A stretch of 36,310 nt of DNA from Acidobacteriota bacterium (GCA_016213675.1 JACQZW010000005.1:1-36310), one strand, 5' to 3'. Counted from the first letter of the stretch, positions 7,779 through 16,760 are shown. Notes: generated by a model from the sequence alone, not told the origin. Numbers and translations: made by a program.

Positions 7779-9425
7779 ATGACGACGGGGCGCGGCCGGA
7801 GGGCGACGAGCTTCCTGCCGCGCCTTTTCCTCGACGGGCTTGCCGCGGCTGCGGCAGGCCTGCTCATCTCCCTCGCGATCCCCGCATCGCCGGCCGCCGG
7901 CGCCGAGGATCGGGCGCTGGCGACGTACCGCGGCGGCGCGGTCACCCGGAGCGAGTTCGAGGGATTCCAGAAATTCAAGAAGGACGCCGCCGGGTACCGG
8001 GAGCTCCTCGAGGACCGCCCGGCGCTGCGGGCGGCGCTCATGCGCCAGGCGCTGCTCGAGGTCGTCGGAATCCTCGCTCGCGAGAACCGGCTGCAGGAGC
8101 GGGCCGATTTCAAGGCCAGGGTCAAGCAGTACGAGGACGGGCAGCTCGCCGCGCTGTGGGGCCGGAAGGTTCGCGCGGAGGTTTCGGTCTCCGATGCCGA
8201 TCTCGACCGCATGGTCCCGGAGCTGGAGGACGAGGTACTCGTCCACTGGGCCTCCTTCCCCTCGGAGGAGGAGGCCGCGAAGTTCGCCGCCGCGATTCGC
8301 GCCGGGGCGAAATTCGCCGCTGCGGCGGGCGCGGCGCAGGTCGCCGCACCGATGGTCGGCGAGACCCGGGTCAGCCCAGGGGGGCAGACCCACTTCTCCG
8401 CGGCGTCCCTGCAGCGGATCCTCGTCCTGGCGAAGGGGGAGGTCAGCGCGCCGCTTTCCGAGTCGATCGGGTGGTACGTCGTCCAGGCGATCGACCGCGC
8501 CGGCGCCAAAGAGCGGCGGGCGCAGCAGCGGGAGGAGATGCGTGCGGAAGTGCTCAGAACGAAGCGGGAGCAGGCCTACGCCGGGGCGCTGGCCGGGCTG
8601 CGCGCGAAGGCGAAGATCGTGATCGACGAGAAAGCCCTCGCCGCCGCAGACCCGGGCGCCGGCAGGGCGGTCGCGACGGTCAACGGGGAGAAGATCTCCT
8701 TCTCCCCGCAGGAGCAGCACGGCTTCCCGAAGCACGGCGGCATGGACCAGATCCTGCGCAAGGATCTCGACAAGCAGATCGACGAGCTGCTCGCGGCTCA
8801 GGAAGCGCGCCGCCTCAAGCTCGCGGCGCGCGAGCCGGGGTTCGCGGAGCGTCTCGGCTACTTCTCGCTCGAACAGCTCGCCGAGCTCTACCGCGAGCAG
8901 GTCTTCAAGAGCTTCTCGGTCGGTGAGGAGGAGGTCCGGGACTACTACGCTCGCAACCGGGAGATGTTCGAGAAGCCGGCGATGGTCCGCGTGCGGCAGA
9001 TCGTCCTGCAGAGCCGCTTCCTCGCCGAGCGCTACCGCGCCGACCTGATCGCCGGCCGGGCGGTTTTCGAGGAGCTGGCAAAGCGCGAGTCCATCGACCG
9101 CCGCAGCGCCGTCGTCGGCGGCGACCAGGGGTGGGTGGCCGAGTCGAACATCCGCGAGGAGCTGCGTCCCTTCGTCGAGGCGCTGCGCCCCGGCGAGATC
9201 TCAGTGCCGGTCGACGTCGGCGGGAACCTCTACCTGCTCAAGCTCGAGAGCCGCGCCGAGCCGGAGCCGATCCCCTACGAGAAGGTCAGGGAGAAGGTCC
9301 GCCCCCGCGCGCTGCTGGCGAAGCAGAGCGACTCCTACCAGGAGTTCCTCGCGCGCAAGCAGCAGGAACTCAAGGTAAAGCTTGATGAAAAGGCGATCGA
9401 CGCGCTCGTTGCCGCTGGGCCGTAG
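7779..9425 (+). CDS. Parvulin/PpiC-SurA-like peptidyl-prolyl isomerase, periplasmic
   Basis: Encodes 548 residues. The ATG at 7779 lies 22 bases after the redoxin stop and is followed by a signal-like hydrophobic stretch (about 19-42, cleavage near AGA-EDR). The order is SurA-N-like helices, a first degenerate parvulin-like region (about 150-235), another helical stretch, then a clear C-terminal parvulin domain (about 395-505). The latter has RVRQIVLQS and the conserved GGDQGWV and LRPGEIS motifs. The first catalytic His of parvulins (usually HILV) is replaced by Gln in RQIVL, so isomerase activity may be lost and a chaperone role is likely. The job is probably to help exported proline-containing chains, here cytochromes and propellers, to fold. 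The next gene overlaps its end by 41 bases, so the two are translationally coupled. Confidence 0.85.
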   Translation: MTTGRGRRATSFLPRLFLDGLAAAAAGLLISLAIPASPAAGAEDRALATYRGGAVTRSEFEGFQKFKKDAAGYRELLEDRPALRAALMRQALLEVVGILARENRLQERADFKARVKQYEDGQLAALWGRKVRAEVSVSDADLDRMVPELEDEVLVHWASFPSEEEAAKFAAAIRAGAKFAAAAGAAQVAAPMVGETRVSPGGQTHFSAASLQRILVLAKGEVSAPLSESIGWYVVQAIDRAGAKERRAQQREEMRAEVLRTKREQAYAGALAGLRAKAKIVIDEKALAAADPGAGRAVATVNGEKISFSPQEQHGFPKHGGMDQILRKDLDKQIDELLAAQEARRLKLAAREPGFAERLGYFSLEQLAELYREQVFKSFSVGEEEVRDYYARNREMFEKPAMVRVRQIVLQSRFLAERYRADLIAGRAVFEELAKRESIDRRSAVVGGDQGWVAESNIREELRPFVEALRPGEISVPVDVGGNLYLLKLESRAEPEPIPYEKVREKVRPRALLAKQSDSYQEFLARKQQELKVKLDEKAIDALVAAGP

Positions 9426-10446
9426 GGCCACCCCGGCGGTTCTTCTTTGGCTGTTGCTCGCCCCTGCCGGGGGGCTTGCCGCGGCGCCTGCCGGTGCGCC
9501 GTCCGGGGACGCTGAGGTGGTCGCCCGCATCGACGGGACTCCGGTCACCGTCGGCGCGGTGCGGGAGATCCAGCGCGTCACCGGCGCCGGGAAGGTGGGA
9601 GCCGGGGCTGCGCTCGACCTCGCGATCGACGGCCAGCTCCTGTACACCGAGGCGATGCGCCGCCGGCTCGGCGAGGAGCAGGCCGTTGCGGAGGCGCTCG
9701 ACCGCGACGGCAGGGTCCTCCTGGTCGAGCAGCACGTCCTCGCGACGCGCGCCGCCGAGTTGCGGAAGGCGCGGGAGCCCGGGATCCACAGCTCCCCGGA
9801 GATGCGCGGCCCGCACGGCGGCATGATGTCCGAGGCGGCCCAGCTCAAGGAGCTCGTCGAACGCCTCGAGAAGGAGGCGGCCCAGCGCGCCGCGATCGAA
9901 TTCTTCCCCGACGTCTACCAGAACCAGAACTGGAGCGGCCTGCCGCGGGGGCAGCTCGCCGTCGCCCGGATCGGCGGCGAGCTGATTCTCTGGAGCGAGG
10001 TCGAGGAGTTGGTCGGCTCGGTCCGCGGGCTGGAGCCGCCGCTCAACGGCATCCCGGCCTACAGCTTCGTCTCGGGGATCAGGCGGGTTGCCGGGCGCAA
10101 GCTGCTGCAGCGCGAGGCCGAGGCCGCCCTGCCGACGTTCCGCGACGCATACGAGCGGGCCCGCGAGCGGCTCGTGCGCGCGGTCGTCACCCGCCGCCTG
10201 CTGGCGCTCGAGGTGGACGGGCGCGCCGCCCTCGGGGATCCGGAGCTGACGGCCTACTTCGAGGCGCACCGGGACCAGTACGCCGGCCCGGCGGGACCGG
10301 CGACCTTCGAGCAGGTCAGGGCGAAGGTCGCCGTTGCCGCCGAGCGCGAGGCGAAAACGACGCTGCGCGCGGCGCTCACGAAGCGGCTGCGCGCCGGCGC
10401 GAAGATCGAGATCGACCAGCCCCTCCTCGAAAGCCTCGGGAAGTGA
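9385..10446 (+). CDS. SurA/PpiC-like periplasmic folding protein lacking an obvious parvulin core
   Basis: Encodes 353 residues. The ATG at 9385 (a TTG lies one codon earlier) is inside the end of the preceding isomerase gene. A signal peptide (cleavage near GLA-AAP) is followed by a SurA-N-type start (EVVARIDGTPVTVGAVREI). A long helical part and a second copy of the same strand-turn (QLAVARIGGELILWSEVEEL) follow. The C-terminal YFEAHRDQYAGPAGPATFEQVR resembles the linker before a parvulin domain, but no HILV or GGDxGW signature follows. It may be a pure chaperone partner of the upstream isomerase. The stop codon overlaps the GTG of FN3/NHL protein 2 by 4 bases, so it belongs to that operon. 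Confidence 0.8.
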   Translation: MKRRSTRSLPLGRRATPAVLLWLLLAPAGGLAAAPAGAPSGDAEVVARIDGTPVTVGAVREIQRVTGAGKVGAGAALDLAIDGQLLYTEAMRRRLGEEQAVAEALDRDGRVLLVEQHVLATRAAELRKAREPGIHSSPEMRGPHGGMMSEAAQLKELVERLEKEAAQRAAIEFFPDVYQNQNWSGLPRGQLAVARIGGELILWSEVEELVGSVRGLEPPLNGIPAYSFVSGIRRVAGRKLLQREAEAALPTFRDAYERARERLVRAVVTRRLLALEVDGRAALGDPELTAYFEAHRDQYAGPAGPATFEQVRAKVAVAAEREAKTTLRAALTKRLRAGAKIEIDQPLLESLGK

Positions 10447-12095
10447 GGCCTCTGAAGCTCGCGCTCCGCTCCCTCGCGGCCGCACTGCTCCTCGGTGCCG
10501 CCGCCGCGGCGGAGCAGCCACCGAAAGGATTGGGCGCACCGCGCTGGGTCGCCCGGCGCTTCGTGGCCGAGCGCACGGCGGTGGGACTCGCCTGGACGGC
10601 GGTGCCGGGGGCGGCCCGCTACCTCGTGCTGCGCGCCGCCGAAGGCGAGGGGGAGGCACGCCAGATCGCCGCGACCCCGGGCCTTCAGCTCCTCGACTCG
10701 TCGGTCGTGCGCGGCGTGCGCTACCGGTACACCGTCCGCGCGGACGGCCCCGGAGGGTCGGGACCGCCGTCCGTCGAAGCTGAGGTGTACGCCCTGGAGG
10801 CCGAGCTGATCCCCCCGGAGGCGCCGCGCTGGACGGACCTGGTCGAGGGGGAGGGCGGGAAGGCGCAGTTGCTCTGGGCGCCGGTGCGGGGCGCCATCGC
10901 GTACAGCGTCCACCGGCGGCCGGCGGGGGCAGCGGGGGCGGCGGACGCGGAGTTCCAGCTCCTCGCCAGCGTCGGACAGGCCCGCTTCACCGACAGCGAC
11001 GTCCGCCCCGGCGAGCGCTACGAGTACCGGGTCGGCGCCGTCAGCCAGACCTTGGTGGAAGGGGCGCTCTCGGAGGTCCGGGCCCTGACGCTCGGCCGTC
11101 GCGCCGAACCGTCGGCGACCCGGGACAAGGGGCCGTCGATCCGGCTGAGGCCGAGCCGGGAAGCCCTCGTGCTCCGCGGCGAGGCCGGGAGGCCGATCAA
11201 GGCTCCCGTCGACCTGGAGGCGTCCGCCGACGGCGAGATCCTCGTCCTCGACAACCAGCTGCCGGGTGTGCTCGTCTTCGAGCCGGGCGGGACGTTGCAG
11301 CGGGTGATCGGCGGGCCGGACGCCAGGGGGGAGGAGCGGCTGCGCAGGCCGTACGGCATCGCCGTGGACGCGCAGGGCACGATCTGGGTCACGGATCACC
11401 GCGAGCGGTCGGTGATCGTCGCGTTCGACCCCGCCTCGGGCAGGACGCTCAAGACCGTCCCGTTCGAGGTGCCGCCGCGGCCAGAGGCGCTCGAGCGGCT
11501 CCCCCTCCGTCTGCGGGGGGAGCGGCCCTTCGCCCTCGACGTGGCCTTCCTCCCCGGGGGGGAGATGGTGGTCACCGACAACACCTTCGCCCGGGTTTGC
11601 GTTCTCGGCCCGGGCGGGGCCCTGATCAGGGAGTTCGGCCTTCCCGGGGACAAGCCGGGGGAGTTCAACCGGCCGTCGAAGATCACGGTCGACCCCGAGG
11701 GGCGGGTCTTCGTGCTCGACGCCCAGAACAAGCGCGCGCAGGCCTTCGACGGGGAGGGGCGGTTCCTGTTCGAGATCGGGCGGTCCCCGACGATGGTGGG
11801 GAGCTTCATCGGCCTCTCGGGGATCGCGTGGGATGACGAGGGGGCGCTCCTCGTCGCGGATTCGCCGATGGCGACGGTCCAGGCGTTCGACCGGGCCAGC
11901 GGCGCCTACCGGTACCACCTCGGCAGGGAGGACGGGGCGATGGACCCCGGCGGGACCCGCCCCCTCTGGGACGTGATCACCCCCGTCGGGCTCGCGATCG
12001 AGCCGAAGAGCGGGCGGCTCTGGATCGGGATGCCGATGGCCCACGCGCTCACCGTGCGGGAGCTGCTCCCGGCGAGCGCCGAGGCGCCCCGGTGA
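10443..12095 (+). CDS. Secreted FN3-FN3-NHL beta-propeller protein 2
   Basis: Encodes 550 residues from a GTG at 10443 that overlaps the previous stop (GTGA). The signal peptide is MRPLKLALRSLAAALLLGAA (cleavage near AAA-EQP). Two FN3-like domains follow (about 31-118, starting APRWVARRFV, and 124-215). The NHL propeller (about 245-545) has blades such as RPYGIAVDAQGTIWVTDH, RPSKITVDPEGRVFVLD and LSGIAWDDEGALLVAD. It is a clear paralogue of the proteins at 3012 and 22932 with the same domain order, and is again followed by a 14-haem cytochrome with a 4-base overlap. Weak ribosome sites and overlapping codons indicate translational coupling. Function as a cytochrome partner on the cell surface is inferred from this conserved pairing. 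Confidence 0.9.
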   Translation: MRPLKLALRSLAAALLLGAAAAAEQPPKGLGAPRWVARRFVAERTAVGLAWTAVPGAARYLVLRAAEGEGEARQIAATPGLQLLDSSVVRGVRYRYTVRADGPGGSGPPSVEAEVYALEAELIPPEAPRWTDLVEGEGGKAQLLWAPVRGAIAYSVHRRPAGAAGAADAEFQLLASVGQARFTDSDVRPGERYEYRVGAVSQTLVEGALSEVRALTLGRRAEPSATRDKGPSIRLRPSREALVLRGEAGRPIKAPVDLEASADGEILVLDNQLPGVLVFEPGGTLQRVIGGPDARGEERLRRPYGIAVDAQGTIWVTDHRERSVIVAFDPASGRTLKTVPFEVPPRPEALERLPLRLRGERPFALDVAFLPGGEMVVTDNTFARVCVLGPGGALIREFGLPGDKPGEFNRPSKITVDPEGRVFVLDAQNKRAQAFDGEGRFLFEIGRSPTMVGSFIGLSGIAWDDEGALLVADSPMATVQAFDRASGAYRYHLGREDGAMDPGGTRPLWDVITPVGLAIEPKSGRLWIGMPMAHALTVRELLPASAEAPR

Positions 12096-14299
12096 GGGGG
12101 CGGGCGGCGCGGGTCGTCTCCGCGGCTGCCATCCTGGCGATCGGCCTCGCGACACCGGCCGGGGCCGGGGTCGTGGGGACGGCGCACGAGATCGGCGACG
12201 AGAAGGGCGGCGTCTGCGCGGTCTGCCATCTGCCGCACAAGGCCGGCGGCGAGAAGCTCTGGCCCACGGACATGAGCGGCCGGAACCGCTACGGGGCCAT
12301 CGGCGCCCTCTGCTACTACTGCCACGGGCCCGGCGATGCGGGCGGCTCGGGGATCGTCTCGGCGAACCTCGGGAACGTCTGGGACGAGCACTCCCACGGC
12401 AGGGAGATCGCCCGGAGCCCCGACGGCGCCGCCGCGGTGGACGCCACGCTTCCCTACGTGACCGCGGCGGCGGGGGGCTTCTTCGAGTGCACCACCTGCC
12501 ACAACGTCCACGACGACACGCACAAGCCCTTCCTCTGGGACACGATCGACCGGCTCTGCCTGCGCTGCCACCCGCGGAGGAACTTCGTCGGCGGCGCCGA
12601 GTCCGTCGACGTGGGGGAGTGGGGGAAGCTCTCCGGCGCGGGGAACCCCGGCAGCCACCCGGTCGGCACGGATGTCTTTGGCTCCCGGAGGGAGGCCGCC
12701 CCCGTCGATCCCACCTTCGGCGCCTTGGGAATCCTCCCCTGGGACGGCGGCGTCCCCGGAACCCACAACCTCGGGCCGCACCTCACCGGGGGCGGCGCGG
12801 CGCCGGGCGCGGGAGCGGGGATCGGGTGCAACACCTGCCACGCGGTGCACGGCCGGTATCCGGAGGGGGGGGCGGAGACGCCGCCGTCCGAGGACCTGCT
12901 CGCCGTCGCCCAGGGCGGCGATGCCTCGGGTCACGCGAACGGCGGTGGAGAAGCGGCAAGCGCGCTCTGCGAGAGCTGCCACCGCGGCCCGCAGCCGCCC
13001 GGGTACGCCGGTGCCGCCTGGCCCAACCCCGGGGGCCTCCCCTACACGCACCCCGTCGACGACCTCGACTCCTCCCGGGATCTGGCCGTGTCCGTGCTGC
13101 CGGCCGGCTGGCCGTCGGGTGTGAACGCGACGACGGTGATGCGGCCGAACCTGGTCTGCGGGTCCTGCCACCTCCCGCACCCGCGCGCGGCCTTCATCGC
13201 GCAGCCGGAGGCCCCCCCGCGGGGCGATGGGATCGGGACGCCGCTGCTGCGCGACGAGACGACGGCCATCTGCTTCGATTGCCACACGAACGGCTTTTCC
13301 CCGCACCACCCCACCGGAGCGGGGCTCATGGGAGGGGGGTTCGGCGACCCGTTCATCGGCAACCAGGACGCCGACCTGACCTGCGACGACTGCCACGTCA
13401 GCGGCGGGGCGCACAACTGGCCGGCGAAGGCCCTTCCCGGCCTCGACCCGGACTGGCGTCCCAAGGACAGCTCGCTTACCGCCGGGCAGCCGTCGGACAA
13501 CGGCCGGATCCAGGAGGAGAAGGGCGTCAGGTTCGTCGAGGAGCGCTCCCTCGAGTGCTTCCGCTGCCACACGGCGTCGGGGGCGCGCTTCACGCCGACC
13601 CGGGGGAAGGAGGGGGGGCGCCGGGGGAACGCGCAGTACCAGGCCCTCGGGGACGGCAGCCACTTCCTCGGGAAGACGAAGCTCGACTTCTCGCAGGGCT
13701 CCCGGAACCGTGCGCCCTGGAACGCGAAGACCAGCCCCTGGACGGGGGGGGGGTACTCGCGATTCGGGGGCACGGCCGAGGAGCCGGTCATGGTCTGCGA
13801 GGCCTGCCACGACCTGAGGATGGCCACCGCCGTGCCGGGCTCGGCCCTGCTGCTCGAGCCGTACGTCGACGGCGCGCCCGTGGACGTCAACCCGCTCTGC
13901 GAGGGGTGCCACGGGAAAGGCAGCAACAAGGGCGGCAACCACCCGATGACCGGCGACACGGTCTCCTTCGCGATCGACGCCGGGCGCAGCCAGGCGACCC
14001 TCAAGACCGGAGGCGGGGAATTCCGGGTGCCGGAGAACATCGAGGGGACGGGCGCGAACACGCCGGGGGCGCCGACCGGCCCCGCCACCTACCCGCGCGC
14101 GGACGCGATGAACTGCGATTCCTGCCACCAGACCCACGACGCGGCGGCGGCGACGGTCATCCTCGAGATCAAGCCGGCGGCGATCAGGCAGGTCGGCCCG
14201 CTGCAGACGATCACGCTCTACGGCCAGTGGGAAGTCCCGGACGCCGAGGGGACGACCTTCGACTACCAGTCCCTCTGCGTGCAGTGCCACACGAAGTAG
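12092..14299 (+). CDS. 14-haem c-type cytochrome 2, exported
   Basis: Encodes 735 residues. A GTG at 12092 overlaps the FN3/NHL 2 stop by 4 bases. The signal peptide is MRGRAARVVSAAAILAIGLA, with cleavage near AGA-GVV. There are 14 CxxCH motifs: CAVCH, CYYCH, CTTCH, CLRCH, CNTCH, CESCH, CGSCH, CFDCH, CDDCH, CFRCH, CEACH, CEGCH, CDSCH and CVQCH. The first pair (CAVCHLPHKAGGEKLW...LCYYCHG) aligns with the start of cytochrome 1 (CNNCHIPHASGGDRLW...LCYSCHDG). The ending (MNCDSCHQTHDA...LCVQCHTK) also matches. It is the last gene of the plus-strand operon. The convergent antitoxin gene begins 30 bases further on, and no clear terminator is seen between them. Confidence 0.93.
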   Translation: MRGRAARVVSAAAILAIGLATPAGAGVVGTAHEIGDEKGGVCAVCHLPHKAGGEKLWPTDMSGRNRYGAIGALCYYCHGPGDAGGSGIVSANLGNVWDEHSHGREIARSPDGAAAVDATLPYVTAAAGGFFECTTCHNVHDDTHKPFLWDTIDRLCLRCHPRRNFVGGAESVDVGEWGKLSGAGNPGSHPVGTDVFGSRREAAPVDPTFGALGILPWDGGVPGTHNLGPHLTGGGAAPGAGAGIGCNTCHAVHGRYPEGGAETPPSEDLLAVAQGGDASGHANGGGEAASALCESCHRGPQPPGYAGAAWPNPGGLPYTHPVDDLDSSRDLAVSVLPAGWPSGVNATTVMRPNLVCGSCHLPHPRAAFIAQPEAPPRGDGIGTPLLRDETTAICFDCHTNGFSPHHPTGAGLMGGGFGDPFIGNQDADLTCDDCHVSGGAHNWPAKALPGLDPDWRPKDSSLTAGQPSDNGRIQEEKGVRFVEERSLECFRCHTASGARFTPTRGKEGGRRGNAQYQALGDGSHFLGKTKLDFSQGSRNRAPWNAKTSPWTGGGYSRFGGTAEEPVMVCEACHDLRMATAVPGSALLLEPYVDGAPVDVNPLCEGCHGKGSNKGGNHPMTGDTVSFAIDAGRSQATLKTGGGEFRVPENIEGTGANTPGAPTGPATYPRADAMNCDSCHQTHDAAAATVILEIKPAAIRQVGPLQTITLYGQWEVPDAEGTTFDYQSLCVQCHTK

Positions 14300-14329
14300 G
14301 CGGGAACAGGATGGAACGGGGAGGGCGGG

Positions 14330-14563
14330 TCAGCCTTTTGCAATCCGACGGGGTGAGCGCGATTCTCTGATGGCCTGGAGGATATCCTCCGTCGTGGCCT
14401 TGGTTTTCACCCCGGGAATGTCGAATGGAGAATCGGGCACCGGGCGGCGGACAACGTCGAACATTTCGCCCCGGCGACGCTTGATGCGTACCGGCTCGCG
14501 TGCCGCACGATCGAGAACTTCGGAAAGTTTCTGCCGGGCCTCCGAATAGGTATAGACCTTCAC
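14330..14563 (-). CDS. Phd/YefM-type antitoxin
   Basis: Encodes 77 residues from a GTG at 14563 (minus strand), whose first bases overlap the toxin stop by 4 (GTGA). An upstream in-frame extension to 14659 would run deep into the toxin gene and is not accepted. The N-terminal VKVYTYSEARQKLSEVLDRA and RIKRRRGEMFDVVRR are typical of the Phd/YefM (prevent-host-death) DNA-binding fold. The C-terminal part would wrap the toxin. Antitoxins of this type repress their own operon together with the toxin. The gene order is unusual because the toxin comes first. Codon and base use are less GC-rich than the neighbours, suggesting transfer. Confidence 0.82.
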   Translation of the reverse strand: MKVYTYSEARQKLSEVLDRAAREPVRIKRRRGEMFDVVRRPVPDSPFDIPGVKTKATTEDILQAIRESRSPRRIAKG

Positions 14564-14958
14564 CGTTTGACCTCCATGACCTTTACTCCGACTGCCACCG
14601 CCACTCGAACCAGACGCTGGTCGAGGGTCAACAACGGTGACCTGAGACTCGCCGCGCACTGCAGGTAATAGGCGTCATAGGCGTATATGCCGTGCTTGGC
14701 AGCGATTTCCAGCGCGGCATCTACGTCTACACTCCGAAGTTCAACGGTGATCGCAGAGCAGGCATGCCAGGCAGTCTGTGCTTCCTGAAGTGAGAGTCTG
14801 CCGCGGCGAATCAACGCGGAGAGCGCATTGCCGATCTCAAACGGCAATGCTTCCGGGGATGTCAAAGTCCGCCCCCGCGTGACCTCAATGATCCGCTGTT
14901 TTTCTGGCTCGTCGAGGGCAACGGCCAGATAGACAGTTGCGTCCGCAACCAATCGCAC
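14560..14958 (-). CDS. PIN-domain toxin ribonuclease (VapC-like)
   Basis: Encodes 132 residues from a GTG at 14958 (minus strand). An in-frame stop lies a few codons upstream, so this is the only start. The PIN-domain acidic residues are present: D6 in LVADAT, E41 in PFEIGNAL, D95 in YAYDAYYL and an Asp in LLTLDQRL. PIN toxins are Mg-dependent RNases cutting tRNA or other RNA when free of antitoxin. The start codon sits about 7 bases after a -10 box with no ribosome site, so the mRNA is probably leaderless. The antitoxin follows with a 4-base overlap. This pair is an insertion among cytochrome genes and likely acts for itself. Confidence 0.85.
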   Translation of the reverse strand: MRLVADATVYLAVALDEPEKQRIIEVTRGRTLTSPEALPFEIGNALSALIRRGRLSLQEAQTAWHACSAITVELRSVDVDAALEIAAKHGIYAYDAYYLQCAASLRSPLLTLDQRLVRVAVAVGVKVMEVKR

Positions 14959-14965
14959 AGGTACA

Positions 14966-14993
14966 ATTGTACGTCCAGCTCAAAGGCTGTCAA
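14966..14993 (-). promoter_or_regulatory. Sigma-70 promoter of the toxin-antitoxin operon with palindromic operator
   Basis: Read on the minus strand, TTGACA (14988-14993) and TACAAT (14966-14971) are separated by 16 bases. The GTG of the toxin lies 7 bases past the -10 box, so transcription would start at or next to the start codon. The -10 box lies inside a perfect 12-base palindrome GTACAATTGTAC (14961-14972), a good candidate operator for autorepression by the toxin-antitoxin complex. Confidence 0.7.
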
Positions 14994-15064
14994 GGAAGAA
15001 TCGCAACCCCGGGCCTATCGTCTCACTTGCATGGAGGGCACGACCGACGGCCGTCCCTGAAAGA

Positions 15065-15098
15065 CTTCAGCCCCCGGTCTCGCGACCGGGGGCTGAAG
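15065..15098 (-). terminator. Strong hairpin after the 15-haem cytochrome gene
   Basis: A perfect 15-bp stem (15065-15079 with 15084-15098) has a TCGC loop. It begins 22 bases after the stop of the minus-strand cytochrome gene at 15120. On that strand it is followed by only a short, imperfect TCTTT tract, so it is a probable but not ideal rho-independent terminator. It also separates the toxin promoter from the cytochrome gene. Confidence 0.6.
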
Positions 15099-15119
15099 GC
15101 GAAAGGCTGAGCTAGCCCC

Positions 15120-16760
15120 TTAGAAGGGGTGGCACTTCGAGCAGAGCATCATCGCCATCCCCATCCCGCCGGCGACCCCCCGCAGCTCGCCGGTGGCGTG
15201 CGGGTTGTGGCAGGTGGCGCAGGTCACGCGGCCGAGGGAGTCGAGCGGCAGCTCCTTCGGGATCTTGATGTTCTTCTCCGCCATCTTCTCGGCGTTCGGC
15301 TTGCCGACGTGGGCGACGCTCGAGGGGTGGTCGAAGGTCTCGTGGCAGCGGATGCAGAGCAGGACGATGTCGCCCTTGAACTTGACGCTCTGCTCGACCC
15401 CCGCCTTGAGCTTCTCGATGTCCGGCTTGGTCTGGTGGCAGAACTCGCACCCCTCGAGGTTGTTGATCCGCTCGTGGGGGTTGGTCGCGGCGAACTCCGC
15501 CTGGCGGTGGCAGTTCCAGCAGACCTCGTTGCGGACCTTGTAGGGGCCGCCGCGCAGGAAGTTCGGGTTGACGGGGTCGAAGACCGGCGAGTCGCCGCCG
15601 GTGTGGCAGGTGAGGCAGGTCAGCGAGCCGTTGTGGAGCGGCCAGCCGGCGGGGATGCGCTCCTTGTAGACGCCCTCGACCACCTTGATCGGGTGGGCGT
15701 TCGCCTTCGAGAGGCCGGACTCGTGGCAGCGGTTGCAGAGCGCGTTCGGATCCTCGCTTCGCAGGGGGACCTCGGCGAGCGTCTGCGCCCCCGGGGCGCC
15801 CTTGGGAAGCTTGGGGCGCACCGTGTGGCACGCCTCGCAGAAGGCCTTCATGAAGTGCGGCCGGACGCGGGCCGACTTGAGGGCGAGCGTCACGAACTCC
15901 TTGCGCAGGAACTTCTCCTCGCCCGTGCCGCCGTGGGGGTTGTGGCAGGAGACGCAGGTGAAGTCGCCGCCGATCATCGGCAGGTTGGCCTTGGCGATCT
16001 CCTCCTTGAGGTTCGGGTCGGCGAAGGGGTTCACGAGGAGGAAGTGGCCGCCGCGGGTCGCCGCGTGGCAGAAGTCGCAGAGCTCGACGGGGTTCTTCGT
16101 GAACTGGACCTTCTCCCCCTCCTTCGGTTCCTTGCCGTGGCAGAAGGAGCAGGACTTCTTCTGCCCTTCCCCGCCGCCCTTCCCCTGGTGGGGGCTCTTC
16201 GCCTTGAGGCCGTCCCCGTGGCAGGAGCGGCAGAGGTCGCGCCGGTCCTTGAACCGCGCCTTCGCGACGTCCTCGGGGTCGGAGGAGGCGGGGAAGCCGC
16301 GCAGGAGCTTGAGGCCCGCGGTCTTGGTGTGAATGAAGTGGCAGGTCGAACAGACCACCGAGCCCTTGAGCGCCCCCATCCTCTCCAGGGGGAACATCTC
16401 CGGGGCCTTGATCGGCGGCGTGGCCTTCGTGGGGTCAATGTTGATCGGGTGGACGTTGTCCGAGGCGTCGTGGCAGCTCATGCAGAGGTCGACGTTCCCC
16501 TTGTCGCCGTTCTTGAACTTGACGCTCTCCGCCGTGGTGCCTTCGGGGGGCTTCACGTCGTGGCACTCGACGCACTCCAGCTCGCTGTGGGGGTTCGGCT
16601 TGTCGTAAGCCTCCGTCTCCTTCTCCTTGGCGGTGTCGAGCTTGAGGCCCTGGGCCGCGAGCGGGGCGGCGGCGAGGCAGAAGGAGAGGACGGCCGCGAT
16701 ACCCCCGACGACCACCCGTGCGCGCGCGCGATGCATGTCCGGCCGAACCCTATTCCCCAT
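15120..16760 (-). CDS. 15-haem c-type cytochrome, exported
   Basis: Encodes 546 residues. The ATG at 16760 (minus strand) has GGAGGGG 8 bases upstream, and the signal peptide covers VVVGGIAAVLSFCLAAAPLA. A TTG at 16781 is rejected because it precedes the ribosome site. Fifteen CxxCH motifs are present: CVECH, CMSCH, CSTCH, CRSCH, CSFCH, CDFCH, CVSCH, CEACH, CNRCH, CLTCH, CWNCH, CEFCH, CIRCH, CATCH and CSKCH. That is one per 36 residues, denser than the 14-haem proteins. CxxCHNPH appears twice. It is lysine-rich, unlike the Asn/Gly/Thr-rich cytochromes on the plus strand, which suggests a periplasmic rather than surface location. It has its own promoter, and the two TlpA-like genes lie just upstream on the same strand. 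Confidence 0.92.
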   Translation of the reverse strand: MGNRVRPDMHRARARVVVGGIAAVLSFCLAAAPLAAQGLKLDTAKEKETEAYDKPNPHSELECVECHDVKPPEGTTAESVKFKNGDKGNVDLCMSCHDASDNVHPINIDPTKATPPIKAPEMFPLERMGALKGSVVCSTCHFIHTKTAGLKLLRGFPASSDPEDVAKARFKDRRDLCRSCHGDGLKAKSPHQGKGGGEGQKKSCSFCHGKEPKEGEKVQFTKNPVELCDFCHAATRGGHFLLVNPFADPNLKEEIAKANLPMIGGDFTCVSCHNPHGGTGEEKFLRKEFVTLALKSARVRPHFMKAFCEACHTVRPKLPKGAPGAQTLAEVPLRSEDPNALCNRCHESGLSKANAHPIKVVEGVYKERIPAGWPLHNGSLTCLTCHTGGDSPVFDPVNPNFLRGGPYKVRNEVCWNCHRQAEFAATNPHERINNLEGCEFCHQTKPDIEKLKAGVEQSVKFKGDIVLLCIRCHETFDHPSSVAHVGKPNAEKMAEKNIKIPKELPLDSLGRVTCATCHNPHATGELRGVAGGMGMAMMLCSKCHPF

